Made by a program: the position numbers and the translations under genes. The notes below the pieces were generated by a model. The model was not told where the DNA came from. It did not search any database and was given only the letters and a program-made list of their open reading frames with translations. From positions 1 to 34,297 of the forward strand of contig CANQKP010000005.1 in NCBI GenBank assembly GCA_947624495.1: a stretch of 34,297 nucleotides of DNA, read 5' to 3'. Shown piece after piece: positions 18,388-26,539 of the stretch (the first letter of the stretch is position 1; each line of letters opens with the position of its first letter). This stretch comes from an uncultured Monoglobus sp. (GTDB lineage Bacteria > Bacillota > Clostridia > Monoglobales > Monoglobaceae).

Positions 18388-19530
18388 TTATCTCATGTTC
18401 AGACGTCTTAAGCGCGGCGCTATTTTTTCAACCGCTTGAATTACCTCGTCAATTTGTTCTGCCGTTGTGAATTCCGACAAACTGAAGCGTATACTTCCGT
18501 CAATCATTCGGGGCTTTACGCCTATCTCGGTCAGCACATAGCTCGGCTCCTTCTTGTGGCTGCTGCAGGCGCTTCCGCTGGAAACGTAAATATCGCTCAT
18601 CTCCAGAGAGTGCAGCATGACCTCGGACCTCACGCCGCCGAACGACACATTCAGAATGTGGGGCGCGCAGCAGTTTGGCGTGTTGATTTTGATATCGTCG
18701 AGCCGCAGCAGTCCCGCTTCAAGCCTCTTGCGCAAAGCCGCAATTCTTTCCGCCTTTTTGTCAAGATCTTGCGACGCCATCATTGCCGCAACTCCAAAGC
18801 CCACAATTCCCGGAACATTCTCGGTGCCGGAACGCAGATTTGTCTGCTGTCCGCCGCCGTAGATTGTCGGCTTAAGCTTAGTTCCGCGCCGCACATACAG
18901 CGCGCCCACGCCTTTGGGACCGTGTATTTTATGAGAGCTTATCGAAATCATATCAACTCTCATGGAATTTACATTTATCGGGACCTTGCCGAACCCCTGG
19001 ACCGCGTCGGTATGCATGAGCGCTCCGGGACGCTTTTTCTTCAAGATCTCAGTCATTTCCGCTATCGGCTCAAGCGTTCCTATCTCATTATTGACCAGCA
19101 TTGCCGAAACCAGAACAGTGTCCGCCTTTATCATTTTTTCAAACCTGTCAAGCATCACTCTGCCGTCACTGTCAACCGGAATATACTCAACTTTATATCC
19201 CCTGTCCCTGAGCACGGGCAAAACGCTCATGATCGCCGGATGCTCAAGAGGCGTTGTCAAAATATGTCTGCCGCGATTGGCTGCAGCCGCGCCCAGCAGC
19301 GCCAAATTGTCGGACTCGGTTCCGCCGGAGGTAAACAGTATCTCTGACGGGTCAGCCTTTATCGCCGCCGCGACCCGCTCCTTTGCGGTTTTGACAGCGC
19401 GTTCCGCCTCAATGCCGAGCTTGTGCAGGGACGACGGATTTCCGTAATTATTGTTCATTGTGTCAAACATCGCCGAACACACCTCGGCATACGGTCTGGT
19501 GGTGGCGCTGTTATCAAGATATACTTCCAT
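18388..19530 (-). CDS. Cysteine desulfurase, NifS/IscS-like
   Basis: VYLDNSATTRPYAEV, ILFTSGGTESDNLALLG, SISSHKIHGPKGVGALYVRRG (PLP Lys), SSGSACSSHKKEPSYVL. Confidence 0.92.
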   Translation of the reverse strand: MEVYLDNSATTRPYAEVCSAMFDTMNNNYGNPSSLHKLGIEAERAVKTAKERVAAAIKADPSEILFTSGGTESDNLALLGAAAANRGRHILTTPLEHPAIMSVLPVLRDRGYKVEYIPVDSDGRVMLDRFEKMIKADTVLVSAMLVNNEIGTLEPIAEMTEILKKKRPGALMHTDAVQGFGKVPINVNSMRVDMISISSHKIHGPKGVGALYVRRGTKLKPTIYGGGQQTNLRSGTENVPGIVGFGVAAMMASQDLDKKAERIAALRKRLEAGLLRLDDIKINTPNCCAPHILNVSFGGVRSEVMLHSLEMSDIYVSSGSACSSHKKEPSYVLTEIGVKPRMIDGSIRFSLSEFTTAEQIDEVIQAVEKIAPRLRRLNMR

Positions 19531-19578
19531 AAATTATTCCTCCATAGCGGCGTTTTGCAAAAAACACCGCTCCTACAT

Positions 19579-19607
19579 ATTCTAACACATTATTCAAAAG
19601 TTTTCAA
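19579..19607 (-). promoter_or_regulatory. Sigma-A promoter for the iscS-like/thiI operon
   Basis: Minus strand TTGAAA (19607-19602) - 17 nt - TAGAAT (19584-19579). Confidence 0.55.
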
Positions 19608-19675
19608 CTGCCATTTTCAAAAACGCCCGCAGTACAGTATATTCGACATTATTCAAAAAGTTGACAACGCATTTA

Positions 19676-19711
19676 AGCGGCGGCAAAACTCAAAAGAGTT
19701 TTGCCGCCGCT
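19676..19711 (-). terminator. Strong hairpin terminator downstream of whiA
   Basis: 16-bp perfect stem AGCGGCGGCAAAACTC / GAGTTTTGCCGCCGCT with 4-nt loop, 9 nt beyond the whiA stop. Confidence 0.75.
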
Positions 19712-19719
19712 ATGATTTA

Positions 19720-20634
19720 TCACATACCTATTTTCATTATTTTTTTCAGGCGGTGGTTGACGCCCGACTTGGTGAGCGGCGGATTTAACAGCTTTCCCAA
19801 CTCGGTCAGGCTGTAATCCTTGTATTCAAGCCGCAGCCTTGCGATCTCGCGCAGATCATCCGGCAGGCTGTCAAGCCCCACGGTATCCCGAATTTTATGT
19901 ATCGCCCTTATCTGGTCGACCGACGCGTTGATCGTGCGTGACAAATTCGATGTCTCGCCGTTGGCGTTTCGGTTGGCGTCGTTGCGGATCTCCTTTTCGA
20001 TTTTTATGTTTATAAGTTCCATTTGGGAACTGCACGCCCCCAAAAGCGCAAGTATGTCCTCTATAACCTCGCTGTTTTTTACATAAGCCACATATTTCTT
20101 TTTTCTGACTGTCAGGCTGAGCGAAAATCCCAGTTCGGAAAAAACACGGATTATATCTTCACACAACTCCTTGTTCGGTGCGGATATTTCCAAAGCGTAA
20201 TTCTTATTCGGGTCGCTGACCGCGCCCGCACCGAGGAACGCTCCCCTCAAAAATTCGCGCTTGCAGCACACACGCTTGATTTTGCCCGCGCGGAGCAGCA
20301 CATTGCCTTCTCCGTCAAGCATATCGAGGTCGTATAAAAGCTGCGCCACCTTAACGCTGTCACAAAGTTTTGCGCAATATTTTCCGTTCTTGTCGCCGCT
20401 CTGCTTAACAGACGCCTCTATTCCCAAACGCCGGGACAGATCCACAAAGCAGCCTATTACGTCCTGATTGTCGCTTACTACTTTGATCTCGTTTTTGGTT
20501 ATCTGCGCGGCGCCCGGCAAAATCAGTCCCTTAAACCGAGACTTTATGCAGCACGGCTCCCTGACTTCAACTCTATAAAGTTCTCTCTTGATTTTTCGGG
20601 AAAATGATTTGACGCTGTTTTCCGTGTTTGCCAA
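19720..20634 (-). CDS. whiA: DNA-binding protein WhiA
   Basis: SFSRKIKRELYRVEVREPCCIKSRFKGLILPGA…CCKREFLRGAFLGAGAVSDPNKNYALEI…C-terminal HTH LREIARLRLEYKDYSLTELGKLLNPPLTKSGVNHRLKKI; TTG 20634 fits the RBS better than GTG 20643. Confidence 0.93.
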   Translation of the reverse strand: MANTENSVKSFSRKIKRELYRVEVREPCCIKSRFKGLILPGAAQITKNEIKVVSDNQDVIGCFVDLSRRLGIEASVKQSGDKNGKYCAKLCDSVKVAQLLYDLDMLDGEGNVLLRAGKIKRVCCKREFLRGAFLGAGAVSDPNKNYALEISAPNKELCEDIIRVFSELGFSLSLTVRKKKYVAYVKNSEVIEDILALLGACSSQMELINIKIEKEIRNDANRNANGETSNLSRTINASVDQIRAIHKIRDTVGLDSLPDDLREIARLRLEYKDYSLTELGKLLNPPLTKSGVNHRLKKIMKIGM

Positions 20635-20639
20635 GGCAA

Positions 20640-21761
20640 TCACCTCCGTCTGTTTTTCGGACTGTAAAGCAAAACTCCCTCTCCGCTTATCTTCTGACCG
20701 AACTCATTTCTGTTTATACTCACAATGTCGATCAAAGCGTCCGCAAGAACGCCGGTGTTATGTCTTACATGGTTGTGACGGTCAACCGTGACAAGATCCC
20801 GCTCCACCACGGTGATACCGGTAGACAAAAATCTGTTTTTATCGTATTCGACCGCCTGCGCGCCTTCGCCGCTGTATTTCTCGGTAAGCTCCCGACTGAT
20901 TTCTCCGGTGTTCACTATGCAGTAATCAATAAAGTCATCAAATGTATGGTCGAGTATGGCGAGCGCATGGTCAAAAGCGGTGTAGCCGTCGGTCTCGCCG
21001 GGCTGCGTCATAATATTATTTATGTAAACAACGGGCGCGGACGCTTTTTTTATCGCGTCCTTAAGGTCCTCGATCACCAAATTGGGGATCACACTGGTAT
21101 ACAGGCTTCCTGGACCGAGAGTTATAAGGTCTGCGTTTTTAACGTCCTCAAGCACCTCGCTCAGAGTCGCCACCGGAAGCGGCGAATTTGACTTCTCACG
21201 CAGCCGCACTTTCTTTATCGCCGCGTGCCGCTCGCTGACAGAGTGACCGATTTTTGACTCCCCGACCACAGTGCTGCCGTCCTCCATAGTCGCCACAAGC
21301 TCCACATCCGAGGCTGTGACCGGGTAGACTTTGCCTATGATATTAAGTACCTCGCACACGTTTCTGACTCCGGTCACGAAGTCGCCGTCAAACGTTCCTG
21401 TCATAGCCGCAAGAAGCAGATTTCCGAAGCTCTGACCCTTGAGCTGTCCGCTGCTGAACCGATAGTTCAGCAGCTTTTCCATGATCGGCTCGACCTGAGA
21501 AAGGGCGAGTATGCAATTTCGTATATCTCCCGGCGGAGGTATCTTAAGGTCCTCACGCAGCATACCGCTGCCGCCGCCGTCATCCGCAACGCTGACCACC
21601 GCGGTAATATCGGTCGTGTAGGTTTTTATACCGCGCAGCATAGCCGAAAGCCCTGTTCCGCCGCCGACAGAAACTATCTTTGGATTAAAAACTCCGCTCC
21701 GGCTGCCGTATTTTAAGTTTTTATATTTAAGCTCCGCTCCGGATGAACCATCGTTTTGCAT
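20640..21761 (-). CDS. yvcK: YvcK/CofD-like gluconeogenesis factor
   Basis: PKIVSVGGGTGLSAMLRGIKTYTTDITAVVSVADDGGGSGMLREDLKIPPPGDIRNCILALS. Confidence 0.93.
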   Translation of the reverse strand: MQNDGSSGAELKYKNLKYGSRSGVFNPKIVSVGGGTGLSAMLRGIKTYTTDITAVVSVADDGGGSGMLREDLKIPPPGDIRNCILALSQVEPIMEKLLNYRFSSGQLKGQSFGNLLLAAMTGTFDGDFVTGVRNVCEVLNIIGKVYPVTASDVELVATMEDGSTVVGESKIGHSVSERHAAIKKVRLREKSNSPLPVATLSEVLEDVKNADLITLGPGSLYTSVIPNLVIEDLKDAIKKASAPVVYINNIMTQPGETDGYTAFDHALAILDHTFDDFIDYCIVNTGEISRELTEKYSGEGAQAVEYDKNRFLSTGITVVERDLVTVDRHNHVRHNTGVLADALIDIVSINRNEFGQKISGEGVLLYSPKNRRR

Positions 21762-21763
21762 AT

Positions 21764-22633
21764 CTAAACACCCTTTTGTATATCCCTATGAATAATATTG
21801 ACGTTTGATGTGTCATCGCTTTTCAGGAACTTGTAAAGTTCCTCCGCCAGAGTAACACTGCGGTGATGTCCGCCGGTGCAGCCCACAGCAATAACCAGCT
21901 GGTTCTTTCCTTCCTTAATGTATTCGGGAACAAGAAAGTTGATCATCTGTGTCAGCATATTCAAAAACCTCTGGCTTTCCTCAAACCCCATAACATAGTC
22001 ATGCACATTTGTTTCAAGACCTGTGCTGCGCTTAAGCTCCGGAACATAAAACGGGTTCGGCAGAAACCTTACGTCAAACACCAGATCGGCGTCGAGCGGG
22101 ATACCGTATTTAAACCCGAAAGACATAACGTTTATAATAATTCCGGTATCCTTTCTCGGAGCAAACATTCCCTTTATTTTCGCGCCCAGCTGCGCCGATG
22201 ACAAATCCGAGGTATCGATTATATACTCCGCCCTGTTTCTGGCGTCGCTTAGCAATGCGCGCTCTCTTTTAACGCCGTCTATTATCCTTCCTCCGCCGGC
22301 GCCCGGATGCAAACGTCTTGTCTCTTTATAACGTTTGATAAGGGTCTCGTTGGAAGCTTCCAAAAACAAAATATGATGCTCTACGCCCATCTCTTCAAGC
22401 TCGCCTATTGCGTCGGAGAACTCGTCAAACATATTTTCGCCGGCTCGGACATCGGTGACAACGGCGATATATTCCATTCCGTCGTCGGCTTTCGCACAGA
22501 TTTCCGCAAACCTCGGAATAAGCTCGGGCGGCATATTGTCAACGCAGTAATACCCCGTATCCTCAAGCGCCTTTATTACCTGAGTTTTTCCGGCTCCGCT
22601 CATTCCTGTAATAATCAGTATTTTCAAATTCAA
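21764..22633 (-). CDS. rapZ: RNase adapter RapZ (YvcJ)
   Basis: LIITGMSGAGKTQVIKALEDTGYYCVDNMPPELI…MSFGFKYGIPLDADLVFDVRFLPNPFYVPELK…VIAVGCTGGHHRSVTLAEEL. Confidence 0.95.
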   Translation of the reverse strand: MNLKILIITGMSGAGKTQVIKALEDTGYYCVDNMPPELIPRFAEICAKADDGMEYIAVVTDVRAGENMFDEFSDAIGELEEMGVEHHILFLEASNETLIKRYKETRRLHPGAGGGRIIDGVKRERALLSDARNRAEYIIDTSDLSSAQLGAKIKGMFAPRKDTGIIINVMSFGFKYGIPLDADLVFDVRFLPNPFYVPELKRSTGLETNVHDYVMGFEESQRFLNMLTQMINFLVPEYIKEGKNQLVIAVGCTGGHHRSVTLAEELYKFLKSDDTSNVNIIHRDIQKGV

Positions 22634-22645
22634 TCACCTCGCGTT

Positions 22646-23557
22646 TTAAAACTCTCCTATCAGCTTTACCTCCGTCTCAAGCTTAACTCTGTCCTTCTCA
22701 AGTACCGTTTTCTGCACATGACGGATGACCTCAAGCACATCCGCCGCGGTTGCGCCGCCGTTGTTTACCACAAATCCGGCGTGCTTTTCTGAAACCGACG
22801 CTCCGCCAACAGAGTAGCCCTTAAGCCCTGCCTGCTCGATAAGAGCGGCGGCAAAATGCCCCTCCGGACGCTTGAACGTGCTGCCCGCGCTGGCTTTGTC
22901 CACAGGCTGTTTTGTTACACGCTTTTCGGTAAGCTCTTTGATATCGTCCATTATCAGCTTCATGCTCCTGTACTTGAGCCGCATTTCCGCACTCAGAATG
23001 ACATAGTTCTTGTCGGTAAAAAAACTGCGTCTGTAGCCGAATTCGCAGGCATCGGCGCTGATCGTCCGTACCTCACACTCGTCGTCAAGATACGTAACGG
23101 ATGTTATGACGTCTTTCATCTCTCCGCCGTAGGCTCCCGCGTTCATATAGACCGCGCCGCCCAGAGAGCCGGGAATTCCGGACGCAAATTCGAGTCCCGA
23201 AAGACCGTTCCGAGCCGCGGAATTTGCCAGCTTTGAGAGCAAAATCCCGCTGCCTGAGGTTATGGTGTCGCCGCTTATATGAATTTCACTCATGTCCTTT
23301 CCTATCTCAATGACCGCGCCTTTTATGCCCTTGTCGCCCACAAGCAGGTTTGAGCCGTTGCCTATTATATAATACTTGATATTAAGCTGTTTGAACAGCT
23401 TGACCAAAGCTATAAGCCGGCTTGTATTCTGCGGCGTAATGTATATCTCCGCCGGACCGCCAACCCTGAATGTTGTATGCGCGCTCATCGGCTCGCCGAG
23501 CTTTACGTTAGACTCCCCGACTATGCCGCGCACCATTGTAACAGCCAAATTATTCAT
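22646..23557 (-). CDS. murB: UDP-N-acetylenolpyruvoylglucosamine reductase MurB
   Basis: HTTFRVGGPAEIYITP, YYIIGNGSNLLVGDKG, GLEFASGIPGSLGGAVYMNAGAYGGEMKDV, GYRRSFF, SAGSTFKRPEGHFAAALIEQAGLKG. Confidence 0.95.
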   Translation of the reverse strand: MNNLAVTMVRGIVGESNVKLGEPMSAHTTFRVGGPAEIYITPQNTSRLIALVKLFKQLNIKYYIIGNGSNLLVGDKGIKGAVIEIGKDMSEIHISGDTITSGSGILLSKLANSAARNGLSGLEFASGIPGSLGGAVYMNAGAYGGEMKDVITSVTYLDDECEVRTISADACEFGYRRSFFTDKNYVILSAEMRLKYRSMKLIMDDIKELTEKRVTKQPVDKASAGSTFKRPEGHFAAALIEQAGLKGYSVGGASVSEKHAGFVVNNGGATAADVLEVIRHVQKTVLEKDRVKLETEVKLIGEF

Positions 23558-23575
23558 TTAAGTCCTCCATATATG

Positions 23576-24304
23576 TCAAAGTCTGATGTTCTTTCCCGAC
23601 GCGTTCAGAAATCCCACAAATTTTTCGGCGGTCGTGTTCATAATAAGCTCTTCCGGAAAACCGATCTCCTCAAGCATATTCAGCGCGTTTGAAACATTGC
23701 CCACATCAAACGGCGTGTGCGCGTCAGAGCTGACCACTATTCCGCAGCCGACTTCCTTGCACTTTTCGGCAATACGCCGACAGTTCTCGGCGCTCCTCCG
23801 CCTTACAGAATATGAGTGGTTATTAATTTCTATGCACTTTCCTGCGTCCCTTGCCGCACGGACCACCTTGTCAATATCGTACGGGCATCTCGGATCTCCG
23901 CTGTGTCCTATAATATTCACATAAGGATTTTTTATAACGCCGAGCCATGCCTCGGTGTGATCCTCAAGGTCGCGGTCGTCATAGCAGGGCTGATGAATTG
24001 ATGCAACGACCACCTCGGCTTTTTCAAGATGCTCAACATCCAAACTTATCTCGCCCTTTATATTCAGCACGTTCGATTCGCATCCCTTAAGCAAACGCAC
24101 CCCTTCTATATAATCGGGCAATTCATGCATTGTCGTAAAGTGCCATATGTGCGCGCAGTCGGGCATGGGCGGCGTGTGATTGGTCATACAGACAAGCTCA
24201 AGTCCCCGCTGCGCGGCAACGCGCAGATTTTCCCAAACCGTTCCGAACGCATGGTCGCTGCAGTTGGTATGGGTGTGCGCGTCAACAGCTATTTTAATAC
24301 TCAA
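23576..24304 (-). CDS. PHP-domain metal-dependent phosphoesterase (YcdX-like)
   Basis: IAVDAHTHTNCSDHAFGTVWENLRVAAQRGLELVCMTNHTPPM…IIGHSGDPRCPYD…IEINNHSYS…VVSSDAHTPFDVGN; TTG 24304 with RBS TGGAGGT 24311-24317. Confidence 0.88.
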   Translation of the reverse strand: MSIKIAVDAHTHTNCSDHAFGTVWENLRVAAQRGLELVCMTNHTPPMPDCAHIWHFTTMHELPDYIEGVRLLKGCESNVLNIKGEISLDVEHLEKAEVVVASIHQPCYDDRDLEDHTEAWLGVIKNPYVNIIGHSGDPRCPYDIDKVVRAARDAGKCIEINNHSYSVRRRSAENCRRIAEKCKEVGCGIVVSSDAHTPFDVGNVSNALNMLEEIGFPEELIMNTTAEKFVGFLNASGKNIRL

Positions 24305-24346
24305 AATAATACCTCCAATATACAAACACCAAAGGGCGGCTTGTGT

Positions 24347-25279
24347 TTAACCCAATTGGCTCATCTGTTCGGTGATCCTGCGGTTAAGCTCCTCAGCGGC
24401 GTTATAACCCATTCTCTTCTGTCGGTTGTTCATCGCCGCGACCTCAAAAATCACCGCCAGGTTCCTGCCGGGCTTGACCGGAATTGTCAGCGACGGTATA
24501 TCCAGTCCCAAAATATTCGTGTATTCATCGACAAGACCGAGGCGGTCATACTGCTTGTTCCTGTCCCATGTCTCAAGATGAATTATCATGTCTATGTTCT
24601 CGGAGTCCTTAACTGCGCCCATACCGAATATGTTCTTTACGTCAACAATTCCTATGCCGCGTATCTCGATAAAGTGGCGGATAATATCGGGCGCGACCCC
24701 GATAAGCGTTTTGGATGAGACCTTCTTGATCTCCACCGCGTCGTCGGCAACCAAACGGTGACCGCGCTTTATAAGCTCAACAGCTGTTTCGCTCTTTCCG
24801 CCTCCGCTCTCGCCTACGATAAGCACACCCTGACCGTATATTTCGACCAGAACGCCGTGGCGGGTTATCCTCGGCGCCAATTCAACGCTTAAGTACGCGT
24901 TAAGAGTGCTGGTGAAATACGATGTGGGCTGAGCCGTTCTGAGCACAGGCGTCTCGTATTCCTCGGCAAGCTTAAGCATCTCCGCCGAGGCGTTTCCGTT
25001 TCGGGAAAGAATAACGGCGGAAACATTTTTCTCAAACAACCGCTTAAGGTTGTTGTATCGGACCTCCGCCGAAAGACCTGCCAGATACGTGTTCTCGACC
25101 ATGCCGAAAATCTGGATGCGGCTTGGGTCAAAGTAGTCAAAAAAACCGGTTATCTGAAGTCCGGGACGGTTAACGTCCGCCGTCTCGATCATGATCTCCT
25201 TATCGGGATAGTACAGCTTTTCAAGCTTCATTTCGTGAATAACCTTTTCAAGGCTGACGGTAAAAATTTCATTGTCCAT
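24347..25279 (-). CDS. hprK: HPr kinase/phosphorylase HprK
   Basis: RPGLQITGFFDYFDPSRIQIFGMVE, GVLVEIYGQGVLIVGESGGGKSETAVELIKRGHRLVADDAVEI, IEIRGIGIVDVKNIFGMGAVKD, IPVKPGRNLAVIFEVAAMNNRQKRMGYNAAEELNRRI. Confidence 0.96.
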   Translation of the reverse strand: MDNEIFTVSLEKVIHEMKLEKLYYPDKEIMIETADVNRPGLQITGFFDYFDPSRIQIFGMVENTYLAGLSAEVRYNNLKRLFEKNVSAVILSRNGNASAEMLKLAEEYETPVLRTAQPTSYFTSTLNAYLSVELAPRITRHGVLVEIYGQGVLIVGESGGGKSETAVELIKRGHRLVADDAVEIKKVSSKTLIGVAPDIIRHFIEIRGIGIVDVKNIFGMGAVKDSENIDMIIHLETWDRNKQYDRLGLVDEYTNILGLDIPSLTIPVKPGRNLAVIFEVAAMNNRQKRMGYNAAEELNRRITEQMSQLG

Positions 25280-25313
25280 AGTACATTCCCCTGTTTCAAA
25301 ATTTCATACAATA

Positions 25314-25342
25314 ATTATAATTCAAGACGAATTGTTTGTCAA
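25314..25342 (-). promoter_or_regulatory. Consensus sigma-A promoter of hprK cluster
   Basis: Minus strand TTGACA (25342-25337) - 17 nt - TATAAT (25319-25314). Confidence 0.75.
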
Positions 25343-25437
25343 TACTATAAAGTATATCAAAAAAGGAGTTCCCGTTAGGCGGCTTTTCATAAGACAGTAA
25401 TATCAAATTACGAAGTCTGCCAAAAAGGGTAAAATTT

Positions 25438-25476
25438 AAAACGGATAGAGAAAACTACGCTCTATCCGTTTTTTGT
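25438..25476. terminator. Bidirectional intrinsic terminator
   Basis: AAAACGGATAGAG-aaaactacg-CTCTATCCGTTTT followed by TT on +; minus strand also runs into TTTTAAATTTT. Confidence 0.75.
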
Positions 25477-25741
25477 GTCTTATGTCCGCATATTATACCC
25501 TTAAAACCGCGTGAAATCTTTTGTTTTTGAGGCTGAGATAAATCAAGCGATAAAAGAATATACCTATCAAAAAAATAGGGGCAGGTGTCACGCAGTAGTG
25601 GAAAAATAGACTTCCAAAACCCACGTAAAACCGTTGTTTTTATGCCTTAATTTTTTAAAAATCTGCTATGGTAATATAATTATATTATCAACCCCAAAAT
25701 TACGGTCTTAAATGTCCACGTTTGTGTAACCGATTTTTAAA

Positions 25742-25770
25742 TTGAAAAATTTATTGTATTATGGTATTAT
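25742..25770 (+). promoter_or_regulatory. Promoter of the small hydrophobic peptide gene
   Basis: TTGAAA (25742-25747) - 17 nt - TATTAT (25765-25770) with extended -10 TGG (25762-25764). Confidence 0.55.
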
Positions 25771-25945
25771 ATATTTGGCAGTTATAACTGCAAGTGTGGA
25801 ATATTCCGTGCGGAGAAACATTTAAGCATAAATAAAATATGCCTATCTAAAAGGCAGAGCCAAAACATAAGGACGGTTGGCCGCTTCACTTCCTTTCTAA
25901 ACACTTAATATCGTGTTTAAGACACAAAGAAAGGAGTGGATGCGT

Positions 25946-26029
25946 ATGAAAAATTTGTTTTGCAAAGTTTTTCTTGCATTGCTTGTAATTATCGTAATTT
26001 TTGCGATTTTTGCACAGCCAGTGCAATAG
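25946..26029 (+). CDS. 27-aa hydrophobic peptide, candidate type I toxin
   Basis: MKNLFCKVFLALLVIIVIFAIFAQPVQ*; SD AAAGGAG at 25930-25936, 9 nt from ATG; single predicted TM; RNA structure and antisense RNA signals around it. Not in the supplied ORF track because of its size. Confidence 0.65.
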   Translation: MKNLFCKVFLALLVIIVIFAIFAQPVQ

Positions 26030-26131
26030 AAAAATAACAACCGCCTTAAAGTTTTGACCGACTCGTAAGGCGATTGTTTGATTACCTTTGAAGCGGCCAA
26101 ACCGTTTTTACGCTCTGCCGTTTCTCTTTCT
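26029..26131 (-). ncRNA. Candidate antisense antitoxin RNA (~100 nt) overlapping the 3' UTR of the peptide gene
   Basis: Perfect minus-strand promoter TTGACA (26166-26161) - 17 nt - TATAAT (26143-26138); terminator hairpin at 26077-26037 (complete on the minus strand with one G.U) followed by TTATTTTTC. Confidence 0.6.
26037..26077 (-). terminator. Terminator hairpin of the candidate antisense RNA
   Basis: Arms ACAACCGCCTTA (26037-26048) and TAAGGCGATTGT (26066-26077): C/A mismatch on +, G.U pair on minus; minus-strand U-rich tail TTATTTTTC. Confidence 0.6.
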
Positions 26132-26137
26132 ATGATT

Positions 26138-26166
26138 ATTATATATTAATATTATGCTTTTGTCAA
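26138..26166 (-). promoter_or_regulatory. Consensus sigma-A promoter driving the antisense RNA
   Basis: TTGACA-N17-TATAAT on the minus strand, no minus-strand protein-coding gene immediately downstream. Confidence 0.75.
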
Positions 26167-26539
26167 GGATTTTTCTTAAATCAAAATCGTTAGTAGCAGT
26201 GTCTAAATATCTCAAAAGACAACCATTTCCTGTGGATTGCAATGGCGTTTTAGGCGAAATTTCACATAATATATTCAAAATTGCTTTCCGTCAACTTTTA
26301 ATCCCAACATAATTATATATTTTATCAAAAAACTGAATTTACAGAAATTTCTCCGAAAATTTAAGTTGTTCTTTGTCATAGATTTATTCTGTTTTGCATC
26401 ACATTGTAACAAACTCATTGATACATTTGAATAAGTTTAAATTCTTTCATTTGCAGTATATAAAAGTTTATCATTTATTGATTAATTCTAAATACATCGT
26501 TAGTGTAACTCCGTAATAAATTAAATTTAAAACTATTGT

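Larger units (their letters stand above)
25853..26119. repeat. Imperfect inverted repeat flanking the peptide gene
   Basis: Left GGCAGAGC…ACGGTTGGCCGCTTCA (25853-25860; 25873-25888); right, reverse complement, GGCAGAGC…ACGGTTTGGCCGCTTCA (26119-26112; 26105-26089). Confidence 0.8.

Noticed and set aside
18436-19347. 303-aa plus-strand ORF antisense to the iscS-like gene
   Set aside because: Shadow ORF: opposite a clear cysteine desulfurase, no recognisable domain, Arg/His/Leu-rich low-quality composition.
24029-24718. 229-aa plus-strand ORF opposite PHP/hprK
   Set aside because: Antisense to two well-recognised genes and spans their boundary.
25511-25609. Short ORF VKSFVFEAEINQAIKEYTYQKNRGRCHAVVEK*
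   Set aside because: No RBS and a stop just upstream; might be a relic of a mobile-element gene, but I cannot name a family, so not called.
25672-25687. 16-nt perfect palindrome TAATATAATTATATTA
   Set aside because: AT-only palindrome in an AT-rich region; expected by chance.
25897-26100. 67-aa minus-strand ORF across the small hydrophobic peptide gene
   Set aside because: TTG-type start without RBS; runs through the predicted antisense-RNA terminator; no family resemblance.
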